Shown: positions 16,543-26,489, counted from the first letter of the stretch. The stretch: DNA of 64,000 bases from an uncultured Pelagibacteraceae bacterium (GCA_902596515.1 CACJUF010000005.1:1-64000); one strand, 5' to 3'. Notes: generated from the letters alone by a model not told the origin. Made by a program: numbers and translations.

Positions 16543-19386
16543 TTAATTTAAACTCTTCAAGTTATTTACTATACTGTTAAAACCTGTCGCATTTGAGGCT
16601 TTAATCATTAAATAATCATTATTATTGAAATCTTTCTTAATTAATTCAAAAATTCCTGATTTATTTTCTAAAATTCTTCCTCTTTTTACTTTCACAATAT
16701 TATAGAATATTTCTCTTACCATTTTTCCCATAACAAATACTTTATCAATATTTGTCTCGTTTATTATAGGAACTATTGATTGGTGAAGTTTTTTTGAATG
16801 TGAACCAAGTTCCATCATATCTCCAAGCAAAAGATATTTACGATATTTTTTTGTATCTATATTGTCATAATTTTTTAAGGCTGATTTTAAAGATAGAGGA
16901 TTAGAATTATAACTTTCATCAATTAAGTTTATTTTTTTGTTACCTATCTTTATTGTAGAATGATCTCCTCTTCCTGCTGGACTTCTAAAATCTAAGAAAA
17001 TTTTTTCATTAAGTTTAAGCACATCTTTGTAAATACTTATTACACTTAAAGCGCTTAAAATATTATAAATATTACTTTGAAAATTATTAGAAATTATAAA
17101 ATATTTAAACTTATCATTAAGTTTAACTTTAATTTTAAATGCTTTTTTAACTTTTTTAATATTAAACAACTGAACATTTGCTTTTTTATTTTTAATCCCA
17201 AAAGAAATCACATTAATATTATTATTTTCAGCAATTTTTTTATGTAATTTGAAAAAACTATCATCAGCATTCAAGACAACAAAACCATTGGGTAATATAT
17301 TTTTAATTATCTCTGCTTTAGCTAAAGCAATTTGTTTGATATTTTTGAAATTTTTTGCATGTGCATAATTTATGTTAGTTATCAAGCCAACATTCGGTTT
17401 TATAATATTTGTTAAATTATCTATTTCCCCTTTTTTATCCATACCAACCTCTAAAACTCCAAATTCATCACTATGTTTTAAATTAAGTAAACTTAATGGA
17501 ACTCCAAATTTATTGTTATATGATTTTGGAGAAATACTAACACTAGAAATCTTTCCTAACACATTGCCCAATAATTCTTTGAGAGTAGTTTTTCCACAAC
17601 TTCCTGTAATAGCTATAATATTTGTATCGATATTTTGTCTAAATATTTTTGAAATTTCAGTCATAAATTTTAATGTATTTCTTACTTTTATCTGACGTTT
17701 GCTATTAAATTTATTTTGAACTTTATTTACTACAACTAATGATGCTTTATTTTTAAATGCCTCTCCAATATATTTATTTCCATCATTTTTTTTTCCTTTA
17801 ATAGCAAAAAAGATATCATTCTTATTTACCTCTTTGGAGTTAATTCTTACTTTATCTACTTTTACTAAAGGAATTTTATTTTTGATTTTTGATAATTCTT
17901 TAATAATATTTATCTTAAAGTTTTTTGATAAGCTTGTATTCTTAAGTTTAATACAATCTAAAATAATTTTTTTGTCTGAAAAATAAATTTTCTTTTTACC
18001 AAAATCTTGGGTTTTCTCATGACCTTTTCCAGCAACCAACAAAATATCACCTGTATTTAAATTTTTGACAGCCTCAGATATAGCTTGTTTTCTATTTGGA
18101 ATTTCCTTTATCAAAGTGTCATGAATACCCTTTTTAATATCATCTCTTATTTTTCTTGGATCTTCAAATCTAGGATTATCATCTGTTAAATAAATTTCGT
18201 TAGAATAATCACATGCAATCTTTCCCATTTTAAATCTTTTATTTTGATCTCTATTTCCACCACAACCAAAGAGTAAAATTATTTTTTTATTTGGAAATTG
18301 CTCTTTAAGGTTTGAAAGACATATTCTAAGTGCATCGGGTGTATGTGCATAATCAAGTATTACTTTAGACCTATTTTTGATTTTACCTATTTTTTCAAGT
18401 CTTCCATCTATTGGCTTAAGTTGTGATAAAACATTTAGAATCTTGATTAAACTTATATTGCTATTTTTTGCTGCAATAATCGCCATTAAAATATTTTTTA
18501 ATTGTATTTTTCCAATAAGATTTAAATTTATTTCTCTTGTTAGATTATAGTATCTAATTTTTAATATTTGTTTCTCGCCTCTATAACTATGAGATAAAAT
18601 TTGAAATTGATTTTTGCTATTATTTAAAACCTGCAATTTCAATTTTCTAGAAATTGCGATTTTTTTTATTCTTTTAAATTCTGGTAATGTTTCATCTGTT
18701 ATTACATTTCCTTTTTTTCTTATCAAATTTTCAAATAAGTACTGTTTTGCTTTAAAGTAATCTTTAAAATTTTTATGATAATCTAGGTGATCTTGAGATA
18801 AATTTGTGAAAATACCAGATGAAAACTTTAGACCATCCAACCTATGTTGAGTTAGACCATGGCTGGATGCTTCCATAATTACATTATTAATTTTTTGAGA
18901 TTTTAATTTAGATAATATTTGTCCCATTCGAATTGGGTCTATCGTAGTATTTTGTAAATTTCGTCTTATATTTTTCGATTTTATACCTAATGTTCCGATT
19001 GAGGCGACTTTTATTTTATTAAGTTTTAACAATTGAAAATAAAAATCTGAAACAGATGATTTTCCATTTGTTCCAGTTACAGCAATTAAATTATTTGGTT
19101 TATTCTTATAAATTTTAAAAGCGATTTCTGCTAAAAGTTTTCTTATATTTTTAGTATGAATGAATAAAATATCCTTTTGAGGATTTGTTATTCTTTTCTC
19201 GCTTATAATAATTTTAGAGCCTTTTTTTATGGCAATAGAAATGAATTTATTTCCATCGAAATGGTTACCTTTTATGGCAAAAAAAATATTATCTTTTTTA
19301 ATATCTTTTGAATTGAATGAAATCCCTGAGAAAAAAATTTTTTTTTTACTATTATTTATATTGGTAAAATAATTGCCTAATAACAT
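16543..19386 (-). CDS. murEF: MurE-MurF fusion: bifunctional diaminopimelate-adding and D-Ala-D-Ala-adding ligase
   Basis: One continuous 947-aa frame holds two complete Mur ligases. Residues about 1-475 are MurE: substrate domain (IFFAIKGNHFDGNKFI), P-loop VTGTNGKSSV, and DDNPRFEDP, the motif associated with meso-diaminopimelate selection. Residues about 480-947 are MurF: a second substrate domain (DIFFAIKGKKNDGNKYIGEA), P-loop ITGSCGKTTLKEL and YNSNPLSLKSAL. The junction is a short Lys/Ile-rich linker with no stop codon. The usual state is two adjacent genes, murE then murF; fusions occur in other bacteria too. It lies 2 nt from ftsI and abuts mraY. Confidence 0.96.
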   Translation of the reverse strand: MLLGNYFTNINNSKKKIFFSGISFNSKDIKKDNIFFAIKGNHFDGNKFISIAIKKGSKIIISEKRITNPQKDILFIHTKNIRKLLAEIAFKIYKNKPNNLIAVTGTNGKSSVSDFYFQLLKLNKIKVASIGTLGIKSKNIRRNLQNTTIDPIRMGQILSKLKSQKINNVIMEASSHGLTQHRLDGLKFSSGIFTNLSQDHLDYHKNFKDYFKAKQYLFENLIRKKGNVITDETLPEFKRIKKIAISRKLKLQVLNNSKNQFQILSHSYRGEKQILKIRYYNLTREINLNLIGKIQLKNILMAIIAAKNSNISLIKILNVLSQLKPIDGRLEKIGKIKNRSKVILDYAHTPDALRICLSNLKEQFPNKKIILLFGCGGNRDQNKRFKMGKIACDYSNEIYLTDDNPRFEDPRKIRDDIKKGIHDTLIKEIPNRKQAISEAVKNLNTGDILLVAGKGHEKTQDFGKKKIYFSDKKIILDCIKLKNTSLSKNFKINIIKELSKIKNKIPLVKVDKVRINSKEVNKNDIFFAIKGKKNDGNKYIGEAFKNKASLVVVNKVQNKFNSKRQIKVRNTLKFMTEISKIFRQNIDTNIIAITGSCGKTTLKELLGNVLGKISSVSISPKSYNNKFGVPLSLLNLKHSDEFGVLEVGMDKKGEIDNLTNIIKPNVGLITNINYAHAKNFKNIKQIALAKAEIIKNILPNGFVVLNADDSFFKLHKKIAENNNINVISFGIKNKKANVQLFNIKKVKKAFKIKVKLNDKFKYFIISNNFQSNIYNILSALSVISIYKDVLKLNEKIFLDFRSPAGRGDHSTIKIGNKKINLIDESYNSNPLSLKSALKNYDNIDTKKYRKYLLLGDMMELGSHSKKLHQSIVPIINETNIDKVFVMGKMVREIFYNIVKVKRGRILENKSGIFELIKKDFNNNDYLMIKASNATGFNSIVNNLKSLN

Positions 19387-19388
19387 TG

Positions 19389-21059
19389 TTAATTAATTTG
19401 CGCGTATTTTGTGGCTAAAATAGGCCCAATCTTTTCTATAATTTGACCAACAACTTCAACTGAAGTCCAACCTGCAGTATTAAAAGGAGTTCCTTTGTAT
19501 TTTATTCCTGATCCATCTCTATAATTATAAACGTACTCACTATTTGTTTTAGGCTCATCCAACATCACAACTAAGCTATACTTAGGATTTGAGGCTGGAA
19601 ATACTGAAGCAAAAGTATTAATCTTTTTACGAGAGTATCCACTCTCTAAAATTTTTTCTGCGGTACCAGTTTTTCCTGCAACCTCATAACCTTCTACATT
19701 AGCTAGAGTTGCTGTACCTTCTTTTGTAGTTACAATTTTTCTTAATATTGAAACAAGATTTGATGAAACATTTTCCTCTAAAATTCTTTCTCCTTTAACA
19801 TACTTTTCTTTTTTTATAAGAGTTGGATTGATCCTAAAACCACCGTTAGCAATAGTAGAGTAAGCGCTAGTCAATTGTAAAATTGTAGTAGTTATTCCAT
19901 GTCCATATGAAGTTGTTGCAAGCTTACACTTTCCCCAATTAAAGGGTATTGGTTTACCCATTTCCTCTATGTCAAATTGTATTGAGTTAATTAAGTCAAG
20001 ATCATTTAAAAATTTTTTATATTTTTCAATCCCAATTGCTTGGCCGATTCTTACCGAACCTATGTTGCCTGAGCGGATTAATATTTCTTCAGCAGTTAAG
20101 TTCGAGGGAATTTTTTTGTCATATTCACTTATTTTATTTTTTCCACAAGTAATATTTTTTTCTAAATTTTTAAATTCAGTATTTGGCTCTATTATCTTTT
20201 CATTTAAGGCTGCTGCCAAGGTAAAAGTTTTAAAAACAGAACCTAATTCATAAACACCTTTAGTTGCTCTATTAATATAATTTACATCTGTAATATTTTC
20301 TCTTTGATTAGGGTCAAAATCAGGCAGCGAAATAATCGATAATATCTCACCATTATCAATATCCATTAAAATTGAGGCACTACCTTTAGTTTTAAATATT
20401 TTATTAAACCTTATTAACTCTTCTCTTATCAGGAACTGAATATCTTTATCGACAGTAAGTTGAATAGATTTATCGTTTTTTTTTAAATCTACATCTAATG
20501 ATTTCTCTAACCCAGAAATCCCCAAGTTATCATCATCTATTTGTCCTATTATATGACTAAATAAATTTTTTTGTGGATAAACTCTTATAAGATTTTCATG
20601 TGGTTTTATTGATTTATCACCCAACATCATAATTTTTTCATAATTCTCATCTGAAATTTTTTTTTCAAACCAAAAAAATTTATCTTTTGAAAGTTTTGAA
20701 TTAATTAATTCAAAATCTTTATCAGGAAAAATGTATTTTAGATTAAGTAGCAATTTTTTTTTATCTATCGCTTCAACTGGATTTATTCCAATATCAATAG
20801 AATTAACAGTTTTTGCTAAAAAATGATTGTTTCGGTCTAAAATATTTGCTCTCTGAATTTTATTAAAAGAGCCATAATTCTTTGAAATATTAGAATTTAA
20901 ATCTCTAGATCCCAGATGAGTAAGATGAATGCAATAAATTATAGAAATAAGGAAAAAAATAAAAAAAATAAATGCAATTCTATTAAATCTAATATCAAAA
21001 TTTTTTTTGTCACTTTTAAATTCAAATTCCTCTTTGTTTTCTTGGAGAATAAACTTCAT
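19389..21059 (-). CDS. ftsI: FtsI (PBP3), septal peptidoglycan transpeptidase
   Basis: Class B penicillin-binding protein that cross-links septal peptidoglycan with FtsW. One N-terminal membrane helix (IAFIFFIFFLISIIYCIHL, about 27-46) is followed by a dimerisation domain and the transpeptidase domain. Active-site motifs are ELGSVFKTF (nucleophile Ser in SxxK), RSGNIGS (SxN) and VAGKTGTAEK (KTG). The 556 aa are normal. It is flanked by ftsL and the murE-murF fusion with gaps of only a few bases. Confidence 0.96.
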   Translation of the reverse strand: MKFILQENKEEFEFKSDKKNFDIRFNRIAFIFFIFFLISIIYCIHLTHLGSRDLNSNISKNYGSFNKIQRANILDRNNHFLAKTVNSIDIGINPVEAIDKKKLLLNLKYIFPDKDFELINSKLSKDKFFWFEKKISDENYEKIMMLGDKSIKPHENLIRVYPQKNLFSHIIGQIDDDNLGISGLEKSLDVDLKKNDKSIQLTVDKDIQFLIREELIRFNKIFKTKGSASILMDIDNGEILSIISLPDFDPNQRENITDVNYINRATKGVYELGSVFKTFTLAAALNEKIIEPNTEFKNLEKNITCGKNKISEYDKKIPSNLTAEEILIRSGNIGSVRIGQAIGIEKYKKFLNDLDLINSIQFDIEEMGKPIPFNWGKCKLATTSYGHGITTTILQLTSAYSTIANGGFRINPTLIKKEKYVKGERILEENVSSNLVSILRKIVTTKEGTATLANVEGYEVAGKTGTAEKILESGYSRKKINTFASVFPASNPKYSLVVMLDEPKTNSEYVYNYRDGSGIKYKGTPFNTAGWTSVEVVGQIIEKIGPILATKYAQIN

Positions 21060-21063
21060 ATCA

Positions 21064-21375
21064 TTATTTTTCGCTATCTATAATTTTGACATTGTTTGTA
21101 AGAATTTTTTCCTTTGTTAAGTCAATAATTTCAATTTCATTTATACTCTTTTGCGTTAATTTATTTTCAAAATAAAGATTTTGATAACTAATCAGCTTTT
21201 CTGGAGAGCTTAAATAATCAAATTCAAGTTTCACATTATTTAGTTCTAAAATTAAATCTGATATATTCTCTTTTAAACTAAATAATTCCTCATCAATTTT
21301 CTTTGTAGAATTTTTTATAAAAGAGGTGATTACAATAAGTGAAAAAATTAAACTAATAGTTAGAATTTTTTTCAT
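21064..21375 (-). CDS. ftsL: FtsL-like small bitopic division protein
   Basis: A 103-aa protein with one N-terminal hydrophobic helix ([16 protein letters not shown]) followed by a heptad-like region ([29 protein letters not shown]), the architecture of FtsL, which pairs with FtsB and FtsQ. FtsL is too divergent for motif proof, so the call rests on topology and its position between rsmH (4-nt overlap) and ftsI. Confidence 0.8.
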   Translation of the reverse strand: MKKILTISLIFSLIVITSFIKNSTKKIDEELFSLKENISDLILELNNVKLEFDYLSSPEKLISYQNLYFENKLTQKSINEIEIIDLTKEKILTNNVKIIDSEK

Positions 21376-22382
21376 AAGTTAAGTCCAAGATTTTCAATTT
21401 TGATTAAATCTTTAAATTTGTCTAAAATATCAGTTTTAAAATCATAAAAATTTTCCTTTTTAATTAAGCACCTTAATTTTGCAGACCTGGAGGGAGGGTT
21501 TTCTTTTAGTTCTAGACTTGATGGCACTATTGGCTTTTTTTGAAGTAAGTTAAATAAGATTTCTTCATGTATTTCCTCAGGTTGGTATCTAGATACACTT
21601 TTATGTTCTGAGAGACTTCTAAAGAAATATTTTACAATTTTATCCTCTAAAGAATGAAAAGTTACAATAACCAAAATACCATCTTTTTTTAAAACTTTAG
21701 CTGCATGGATCATTCCATAAATTAACTCACTTATTTCTTTATTAACAAAAATTCTTAATGCCTGGAAAACTTTAGTAGCAGAATGAATTTTTTTATTATT
21801 TCCTTTTTTTGATTTTTCAATAATTTTTACTAAATGAGGGGTATCTATTTCTTTTACCAATCTATCTTTAATAATATTCTTAACGATTAGTTTTGCATCT
21901 CTTTCATCACCAAAAGATTTGAAAATTTTAATAAGACTTTTTCCATCTAATTTATTTATTGCCTCTTTAGCTGAAAATTCATTAAAACCCATTCTCATAT
22001 CTAATGATCCAGTAGAATTAAAGGATAATCCTTTTTTTGAATCTTTAATTTGAGTGAATGAATAACCTAAATCAAATAATACACCTCTGATATTTTCATT
22101 TTTGAGTTTTAAATTTCCTAATTTACTAAAACTTAAATTCTTAAAGATAAATTGATTTGGAAATTCTTTTTCAATTTTTTTTGCAGCTTTTAAACTTTCA
22201 GAATCTCTGTCAATTCCAATAACTTTGTTGTTTTTATTTTTAAGAATTTCTCGAGTGTAACCACCTTGACCAAAAGTACAGTCAATAAATGTGCCACCAT
22301 ATTGAGGGGAAATAATGCTAATAATTTCTTTTAGCAGTACTGGATAATGTTTTGTTTTATCCTGTACTATGGTGGCTTCCAT
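21372..22382 (-). CDS. rsmH: RsmH (MraW), 16S rRNA m4C1402 methyltransferase
   Basis: SAM-dependent methyltransferase that N4-methylates C1402 in the ribosomal P site. The 336 aa fit. The N-terminus has HYPVLLKEI and the SAM-binding [14 protein letters not shown]. Other signatures are [12 protein letters not shown] (family usually DLGxSSxQ), [23 protein letters not shown] and [12 protein letters not shown], with the [10 protein letters not shown]-terminal motif. It overlaps ftsL by 4 nt; upstream comes ftsZ (18-nt gap) instead of mraZ. Confidence 0.97.
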   Translation of the reverse strand: MEATIVQDKTKHYPVLLKEIISIISPQYGGTFIDCTFGQGGYTREILKNKNNKVIGIDRDSESLKAAKKIEKEFPNQFIFKNLSFSKLGNLKLKNENIRGVLFDLGYSFTQIKDSKKGLSFNSTGSLDMRMGFNEFSAKEAINKLDGKSLIKIFKSFGDERDAKLIVKNIIKDRLVKEIDTPHLVKIIEKSKKGNNKKIHSATKVFQALRIFVNKEISELIYGMIHAAKVLKKDGILVIVTFHSLEDKIVKYFFRSLSEHKSVSRYQPEEIHEEILFNLLQKKPIVPSSLELKENPPSRSAKLRCLIKKENFYDFKTDILDKFKDLIKIENLGLNL

Positions 22383-22400
22383 TTATTTTTACGAAGACCA

Positions 22401-23867
22401 TTAATTTTTTTGTCTTCTTAAAAATGCTGGTATCTCTAAGTCGTCCTCTTCATCTTCATTTTCTTGGGACAAAAGATTTTCTGTTGAAGAGGTCTCGTTT
22501 TCAGAGCTAAATAAGTCTGGTGCATCACTATCTACTCCAAACTCTTTTAAATCATTTTTTATCTCATCTTCATTAGTTGAATCGCTTAAAGCTTCTTGTG
22601 TAAAAGAACTTTCCTCATCTTTACTAGTGTTTTCAACTAAACTTTCAGCTTGTTGATTTTTTAATAATTCCTCGTGATATTGATCATTAATTTGATTAAT
22701 ATTTTCATTCGCAACAGTCTCACTAATATTTTCAGTTGATACTTCATTCTCTAATTTTAAAGCATTAGCGCCACTTGAGATTGGGGTGCTAGTTGAAAAA
22801 TTAAAAGAGGTATTAGATCCTAAATTTGAAAAATCAGAGTATCCAGGATTTCTATTTTGGATCCTATGAACCATATTAATTACTGATTTTGTCTCAGGTT
22901 GTTGTCCATCTAAAGCCGTTGCAACAATTGATACTCTAATTTTTCCTTCAAGAGATGGATCAGTTATTGCACCTATAATTACCTCTGCATCTGCCTCAAC
23001 TTCAGATCTTATTTTGTTAACCACTTCATCAACTTCAAATAACTTAAGATCTTTTCCGCCTGTAATATTGACAAGTAATCCTTTTGCACCTTTTAGAGTA
23101 TAATCATCAATTAAAGGATTGCTAATTGCCATCTCAGTAGCTTTCATAGATCTACCTTCGCCTTCAGCTTCCCCTGTTCCCATCATAGCTTTACCCATTG
23201 ATGCCATAACTGTTTCAACATCAGCAAAATCTAAATTAATGATCCCAGGTCTTACCATCAGATCCGTTACACTTTGAACCCCATGCATTAAAACATTATT
23301 TGATAGATTGAAAGACTCCTCAAATGTAGTTTGCTCATTTGCTATTTTAAATAAATTTTGATTGGGAATAACTATTATAGTATCAACATGTTTTCTTAAT
23401 TCCTCAAGACCGATTTGAGCTCTCCTCATTCTTGAAGGACCCTCATATAAAAATGGTAGTGTCACTACGCCAACAGTTAAAATATTTAATTCTTTTGCAG
23501 CTCTTGCAATTACGTGTGCAGCCCCAGTTCCGGTTCCACCACCCATTCCAGCAGCTATAAAAACCATATTTGCACCTTGTAAAACATTGACGATATCATT
23601 TAAAGACTCATCAGCTGCGGCTTGACCTATGTCAATTTTTGCACCCGCTCCTAGACCTTTGGTTAAATTTAAACCAATTTGAATTTTTGATTTTGCTTTA
23701 CTATGTTTAAGATCTTGTGCATCAGTATTAACAGCAATGAATTCCACTCCTTGCATTCCATTTTCAATCATCTCATTAATTGCATTTCCACCTGCACCAC
23801 CCACTCCCATTACCAAAAGTCTTGGTTGTAACTCTCTAATCTCTGGAGTTTTAAAGTTAATTGTCAT
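22401..23867 (-). CDS. ftsZ: Cell division GTPase FtsZ
   Basis: Tubulin-like GTPase forming the Z ring. The 488 aa comprise the GTPase domain ([13 protein letters not shown]; tubulin signature [24 protein letters not shown]), a C-terminal GTPase-activating subdomain ([24 protein letters not shown]), a roughly 140-residue acidic Ser/Asn/Glu-rich linker and the conserved tail EIPAFLRRQ, which binds FtsA/ZipA-type anchors. Its position between mraZ and rsmH is unusual. A G-rich ribosome-binding site (AGAGGGGGATAACAAG) precedes the ATG, suggesting strong translation. The intact tail matters because the resident FtsA is degenerate. Confidence 0.98.
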   Translation of the reverse strand: MTINFKTPEIRELQPRLLVMGVGGAGGNAINEMIENGMQGVEFIAVNTDAQDLKHSKAKSKIQIGLNLTKGLGAGAKIDIGQAAADESLNDIVNVLQGANMVFIAAGMGGGTGTGAAHVIARAAKELNILTVGVVTLPFLYEGPSRMRRAQIGLEELRKHVDTIIVIPNQNLFKIANEQTTFEESFNLSNNVLMHGVQSVTDLMVRPGIINLDFADVETVMASMGKAMMGTGEAEGEGRSMKATEMAISNPLIDDYTLKGAKGLLVNITGGKDLKLFEVDEVVNKIRSEVEADAEVIIGAITDPSLEGKIRVSIVATALDGQQPETKSVINMVHRIQNRNPGYSDFSNLGSNTSFNFSTSTPISSGANALKLENEVSTENISETVANENINQINDQYHEELLKNQQAESLVENTSKDEESSFTQEALSDSTNEDEIKNDLKEFGVDSDAPDLFSSENETSSTENLLSQENEDEEDDLEIPAFLRRQKN

Positions 23868-23885
23868 CTTGTTATCCCCCTCTTT

Positions 23886-24341
23886 TTATTTATTTAATTG
23901 ATTCTCCCATTTAAGACTTGCACGATTTAAATTTGCTTTTCTTCTTGCAGTGACCTTAAATTTTTCAAAAATTGTTGGTTCCCATATCTGAAAAGTCTTG
24001 CCTTGACCAACAAACACCATGCTATTTTTAATTTTTGCATGTTTTAGTAATTTTGGTGTAAGTGAAATTCTTCCTTCGCTGTCAAATTGTAAATTTATAC
24101 TTTCTGATAATATTGATGTAGCAAAAAAGTCTCTTTTTTCTTCAAATGGATTCAAAGTGTCTATTGAATTTGAAATTTTTTCGACTCTATCTTGGGGCCA
24201 TGCCTCTATTGATTGATTGTTAAATGATGGATAACAAATCACTCCATTGTAACCTAAATTAGATAAGTAAGATCTAAAACTTGCCGGCACCGACACCCTT
24301 CCTTTTTTGTCTAATTTGTTTTCGTAGGTTGATAAAAACAT
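23886..24341 (-). CDS. mraZ: MraZ transcriptional regulator of the dcw cluster
   Basis: AbrB-like DNA-binding protein with two MraZ/SpoVT-type repeats. The first has the N-terminal FLSTYENKLDKKGRVSVPASFR; the second has LQFDSEGRISLTPKLLKHAKI. The DxKGR and DxxGR signatures are intact in both. The 151 aa are typical. It is the first gene of the division/wall run, directly behind a consensus promoter carrying TGGG repeats, consistent with MraZ autoregulation of the whole run including ftsZ. Confidence 0.96.
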   Translation of the reverse strand: MFLSTYENKLDKKGRVSVPASFRSYLSNLGYNGVICYPSFNNQSIEAWPQDRVEKISNSIDTLNPFEEKRDFFATSILSESINLQFDSEGRISLTPKLLKHAKIKNSMVFVGQGKTFQIWEPTIFEKFKVTARRKANLNRASLKWENQLNK

Positions 24342-24360
24342 AAAACATAAATTCCTTTAT

Positions 24361-24413
24361 TCCCATTATATGGGAATATATGGGATATTATGGGTTTTTA
24401 AGCTAGGTGTCAA
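24361..24413 (-). promoter_or_regulatory. mraZ promoter with MraZ-box repeats
   Basis: Reading toward mraZ there is TTGACA (24408-24413), a 17-nt spacer and TAATAT (24385-24390), a near-consensus sigma-70 promoter. TGGG occurs three times at exact 10-nt spacing (24371, 24381, 24391) on the opposite strand, flanking and abutting the -10. This is the spacing of known MraZ boxes, though in the strand orientation opposite to what I recall for E. coli. A fourth, inverted TGGGA forms TTCCCATTATATGGGAA at the near end. Repressor binding here should block the -10 element. Confidence 0.7.
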
Positions 24414-24494
24414 TACATACAATTTATAGTTTAAATGAGCAAATTTGAATAATTTATTTCATAAATTTTTGATGGTTAGAATTAAGAAAAGTTT

Positions 24495-24848
24495 GCCAGA
24501 TAAACTATAAGCCGGGTTCTGTCATTTAAACCTATCATTTCTCTAGGTTTGAAATCACTTCCAAACTCAAGCGACTAACCCAGGTGACTAGCCAAGGATG
24601 GCTTTTAGTTTTTCAACAATGTCACCTCTACTTAGTCTTGCTCCCAGTGGGGTTTTCCAGCGTTCATTGTTACCAATAGAACCGGTGTGCTCTTACCACA
24701 CCTTTTCACCCTTGCCATGTTATGGCGGTTTATTTTCTGTGGCACTATCCCTAGGGTTGCCCCCGCCAGGTATTACCTGGCACTGTATCCTTGCGGAGCC
24801 CGGACTTTCCTCTTTAATTGCTTAAAGCGATAAGTCGTTTATCTGGCT
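24495..24848 (-). ncRNA. rnpB: RNase P RNA (bacterial type A)
   Basis: Catalytic RNA of RNase P, which matures tRNA 5' ends. On the minus strand the ends pair (GCCAGATAAAC with GTTTATCTGGC, helix P1). The two universal core segments are present: AGAGGAAAGTCCGGGCTCC near the 5' end and ACAGAACCCGGCTTATAG near the 3' end. Between them lie GGGGGCAACCCTAGGGATAGTGCCACAGAAA and GGTGAAAAGGTGTGGTAAGAGCACACCGG, typical of type A. The 75-aa plus-strand ORF at 24598-24825 is a shadow of this RNA. Confidence 0.97.
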
Positions 24849-24891
24849 AGTACAATTTATTACTAAATTAAATTTTATCAACAATAATTAG

Positions 24892-25623
24892 TTAGGACTT
24901 TATCAAATTTTTACTTAGAATTAGGCATTCCTGGTCAGAAATCCCGTTAATTAATCCCTGCCGAAATCTTCGCTGGAAGGCTTTAATTAAAAGTCTTTTT
25001 TTAGAAATAGAGCTTTTTGATTGAACTTTTATATACCCAATCTTGTGTAGATTGATAAATAAATTTTTTTCCTCTAAAAAATTAATTTTTTTGAGCCTAT
25101 ATTTGATAAGTTCTTTTTCATTTAATTGATGCCAATGTGCAAGTTTAACTTTTGCTAGTTCTTTCCAAGGGAATTTTTCACCTGGATCTTTTTTACGATT
25201 AGGAGCAATATCTGAATGTCCTAAAATATTCTTAAAATTTACTTTGTATCTTTTCGTTAAAAACCTTAAGAGTTTTTTAACTGAATTCATTTGCTTATTA
25301 GAGTATTTCTCATATAAGTTTTCATGACCGGAATTTTGTATTTCAACACCAATTGAATAACGATTTAGAGATTGAATATTTTTCCAATTTGATTTTCCTG
25401 CATGCCAAGCCTCATAAAGATCTGGAACTAAATTAATTATTTGTCCATTTTTTTTAATGAAGTAATGAGCGCTAACTTTTGATTTATAATCGGTTAACCT
25501 ATTTAAAGCTGACAGCTCGTTTTTCATTCCTGTATAATGGATAATTATATATTTAATGTTTTTTTTTTGTCTTTTAGGCGTATTAAAATTTGGAGAATAA
25601 TTTTGTGTTATTTTAAGCCACAT
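24892..25623 (-). CDS. N-acetylmuramoyl-L-alanine amidase, AmpD/AmiD type
   Basis: Zinc amidase (Amidase_2) cutting MurNAc-L-Ala bonds in muropeptides. The 243 aa hold the catalytic domain (residues about 25-165) with IIIHYTGM (zinc His), VEIQNSGHE (Glu) and GHSDIAPNRKKDPG (second His and Asp/Lys site). A C-terminal helical part (KRLLIKAFQRRFRQGLINGISD) resembles a peptidoglycan-binding domain, as in AmiD. No signal peptide is seen, so it may recycle muropeptides in the cytosol. It is divergent from mlaA, with about 65 nt between them. Confidence 0.88.
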   Translation of the reverse strand: MWLKITQNYSPNFNTPKRQKKNIKYIIIHYTGMKNELSALNRLTDYKSKVSAHYFIKKNGQIINLVPDLYEAWHAGKSNWKNIQSLNRYSIGVEIQNSGHENLYEKYSNKQMNSVKKLLRFLTKRYKVNFKNILGHSDIAPNRKKDPGEKFPWKELAKVKLAHWHQLNEKELIKYRLKKINFLEEKNLFINLHKIGYIKVQSKSSISKKRLLIKAFQRRFRQGLINGISDQECLILSKNLIKS

Positions 25624-25688
25624 TTAAGCTATAATTCTGATTAATTCTTATTTTATTTTGTTTCTCATTGTAATATACAAGATCAACA

Positions 25689-26477
25689 ATGATTAAGAAA
25701 ATTATAGTTATAATAATTACAACTTTTACGTTAGTTTCGAATTTACATGCCAGTTCAGATGGCGAATTACTTTTAAAAAAAAATGAACCATCTGAAATAA
25801 AAGATTGTTCTGAAACTTTTAACAAAGCTTCATTTGCAATCAATCAAGGCTTGGACAAAGTTATTTTTAAACCTGTCGCAAGCGTTTACAGATTAATGCC
25901 CTCTCCTGTTAAGACTGGTGTGAGCAATTCATTAAACAATTTATCAAATTTAGTTACAGTTCCAAATAATCTTCTTCAAGGAGAGTTTGCTTTAGCAGGG
26001 ATAAATGCAGGAAGATTTGTAATCAATACAACGGTGGGAATTTTAGGTTTATTAGATGTTGCATCATATTTAGGATTTGAAGAGTACACAAAAGAGGATT
26101 ATGGACAAAGCCTTGCTGTACACGGTGTTGGGCCAGGATGCTATTTAGTGCTTCCAGTATTAGGTCCTACTACTGCCAGAGACACTATTGCTTCACTGGC
26201 TAACTTTTTTGGGGGTGATGCATGGTATAATGTAACTGTAAAAAATGACACTCACTACTTTAGAGATGTAGATTATTATTCATCCAAGGTTACGAGTGGG
26301 GTTGATTTTAGGGCTAAAAACTTTGACTCTCTTGAAAATCTAGAAAAAAACTCACTTGATTTTTACGCATCTGTAAAAAGTCTTTATTTACAAGATAGAC
26401 AACAAAAAATCTTGAACAGTCAAAAGGTAGTTGAGACTCAAGATGATAGTGATTGGGAAGAAATAGAAACACAATAA
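25689..26477 (+). CDS. mlaA: MlaA (VacJ) phospholipid-transport protein
   Basis: Outer-membrane component of the Mla pathway, which removes misplaced phospholipids from the outer leaflet. The 262 aa carry the MlaA core (FNKASFAINQGLDKVIFKPVASVYR, TVPNNLLQGEFALAGINAGRFVINTTVGILGLLD, YGQSLAVHGVGPGCYLVLPVLGPTTARDT). The N-terminus is a signal peptide (VIIITTFTLVSNLHA then SSDG), but no Cys follows it, so unlike E. coli MlaA it is probably not a lipoprotein. The acidic C-terminal tail ends in DDSDWEEIETQ. It sits 12 nt upstream of mlaC. Confidence 0.93.
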   Translation: MIKKIIVIIITTFTLVSNLHASSDGELLLKKNEPSEIKDCSETFNKASFAINQGLDKVIFKPVASVYRLMPSPVKTGVSNSLNNLSNLVTVPNNLLQGEFALAGINAGRFVINTTVGILGLLDVASYLGFEEYTKEDYGQSLAVHGVGPGCYLVLPVLGPTTARDTIASLANFFGGDAWYNVTVKNDTHYFRDVDYYSSKVTSGVDFRAKNFDSLENLEKNSLDFYASVKSLYLQDRQQKILNSQKVVETQDDSDWEEIETQ

Positions 26478-26489
26478 TTTCATTACCAA

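Noticed and set aside
24598-24825. 75-aa plus-strand ORF
   Set aside because: It lies wholly inside the RNase P RNA gene on the opposite strand; its composition follows the RNA's GC-rich helices.
25613-25843. 76-aa minus-strand ORF over the mlaA start
   Set aside because: Antisense to the mlaA signal peptide; no ribosome-binding site or recognisable motif.
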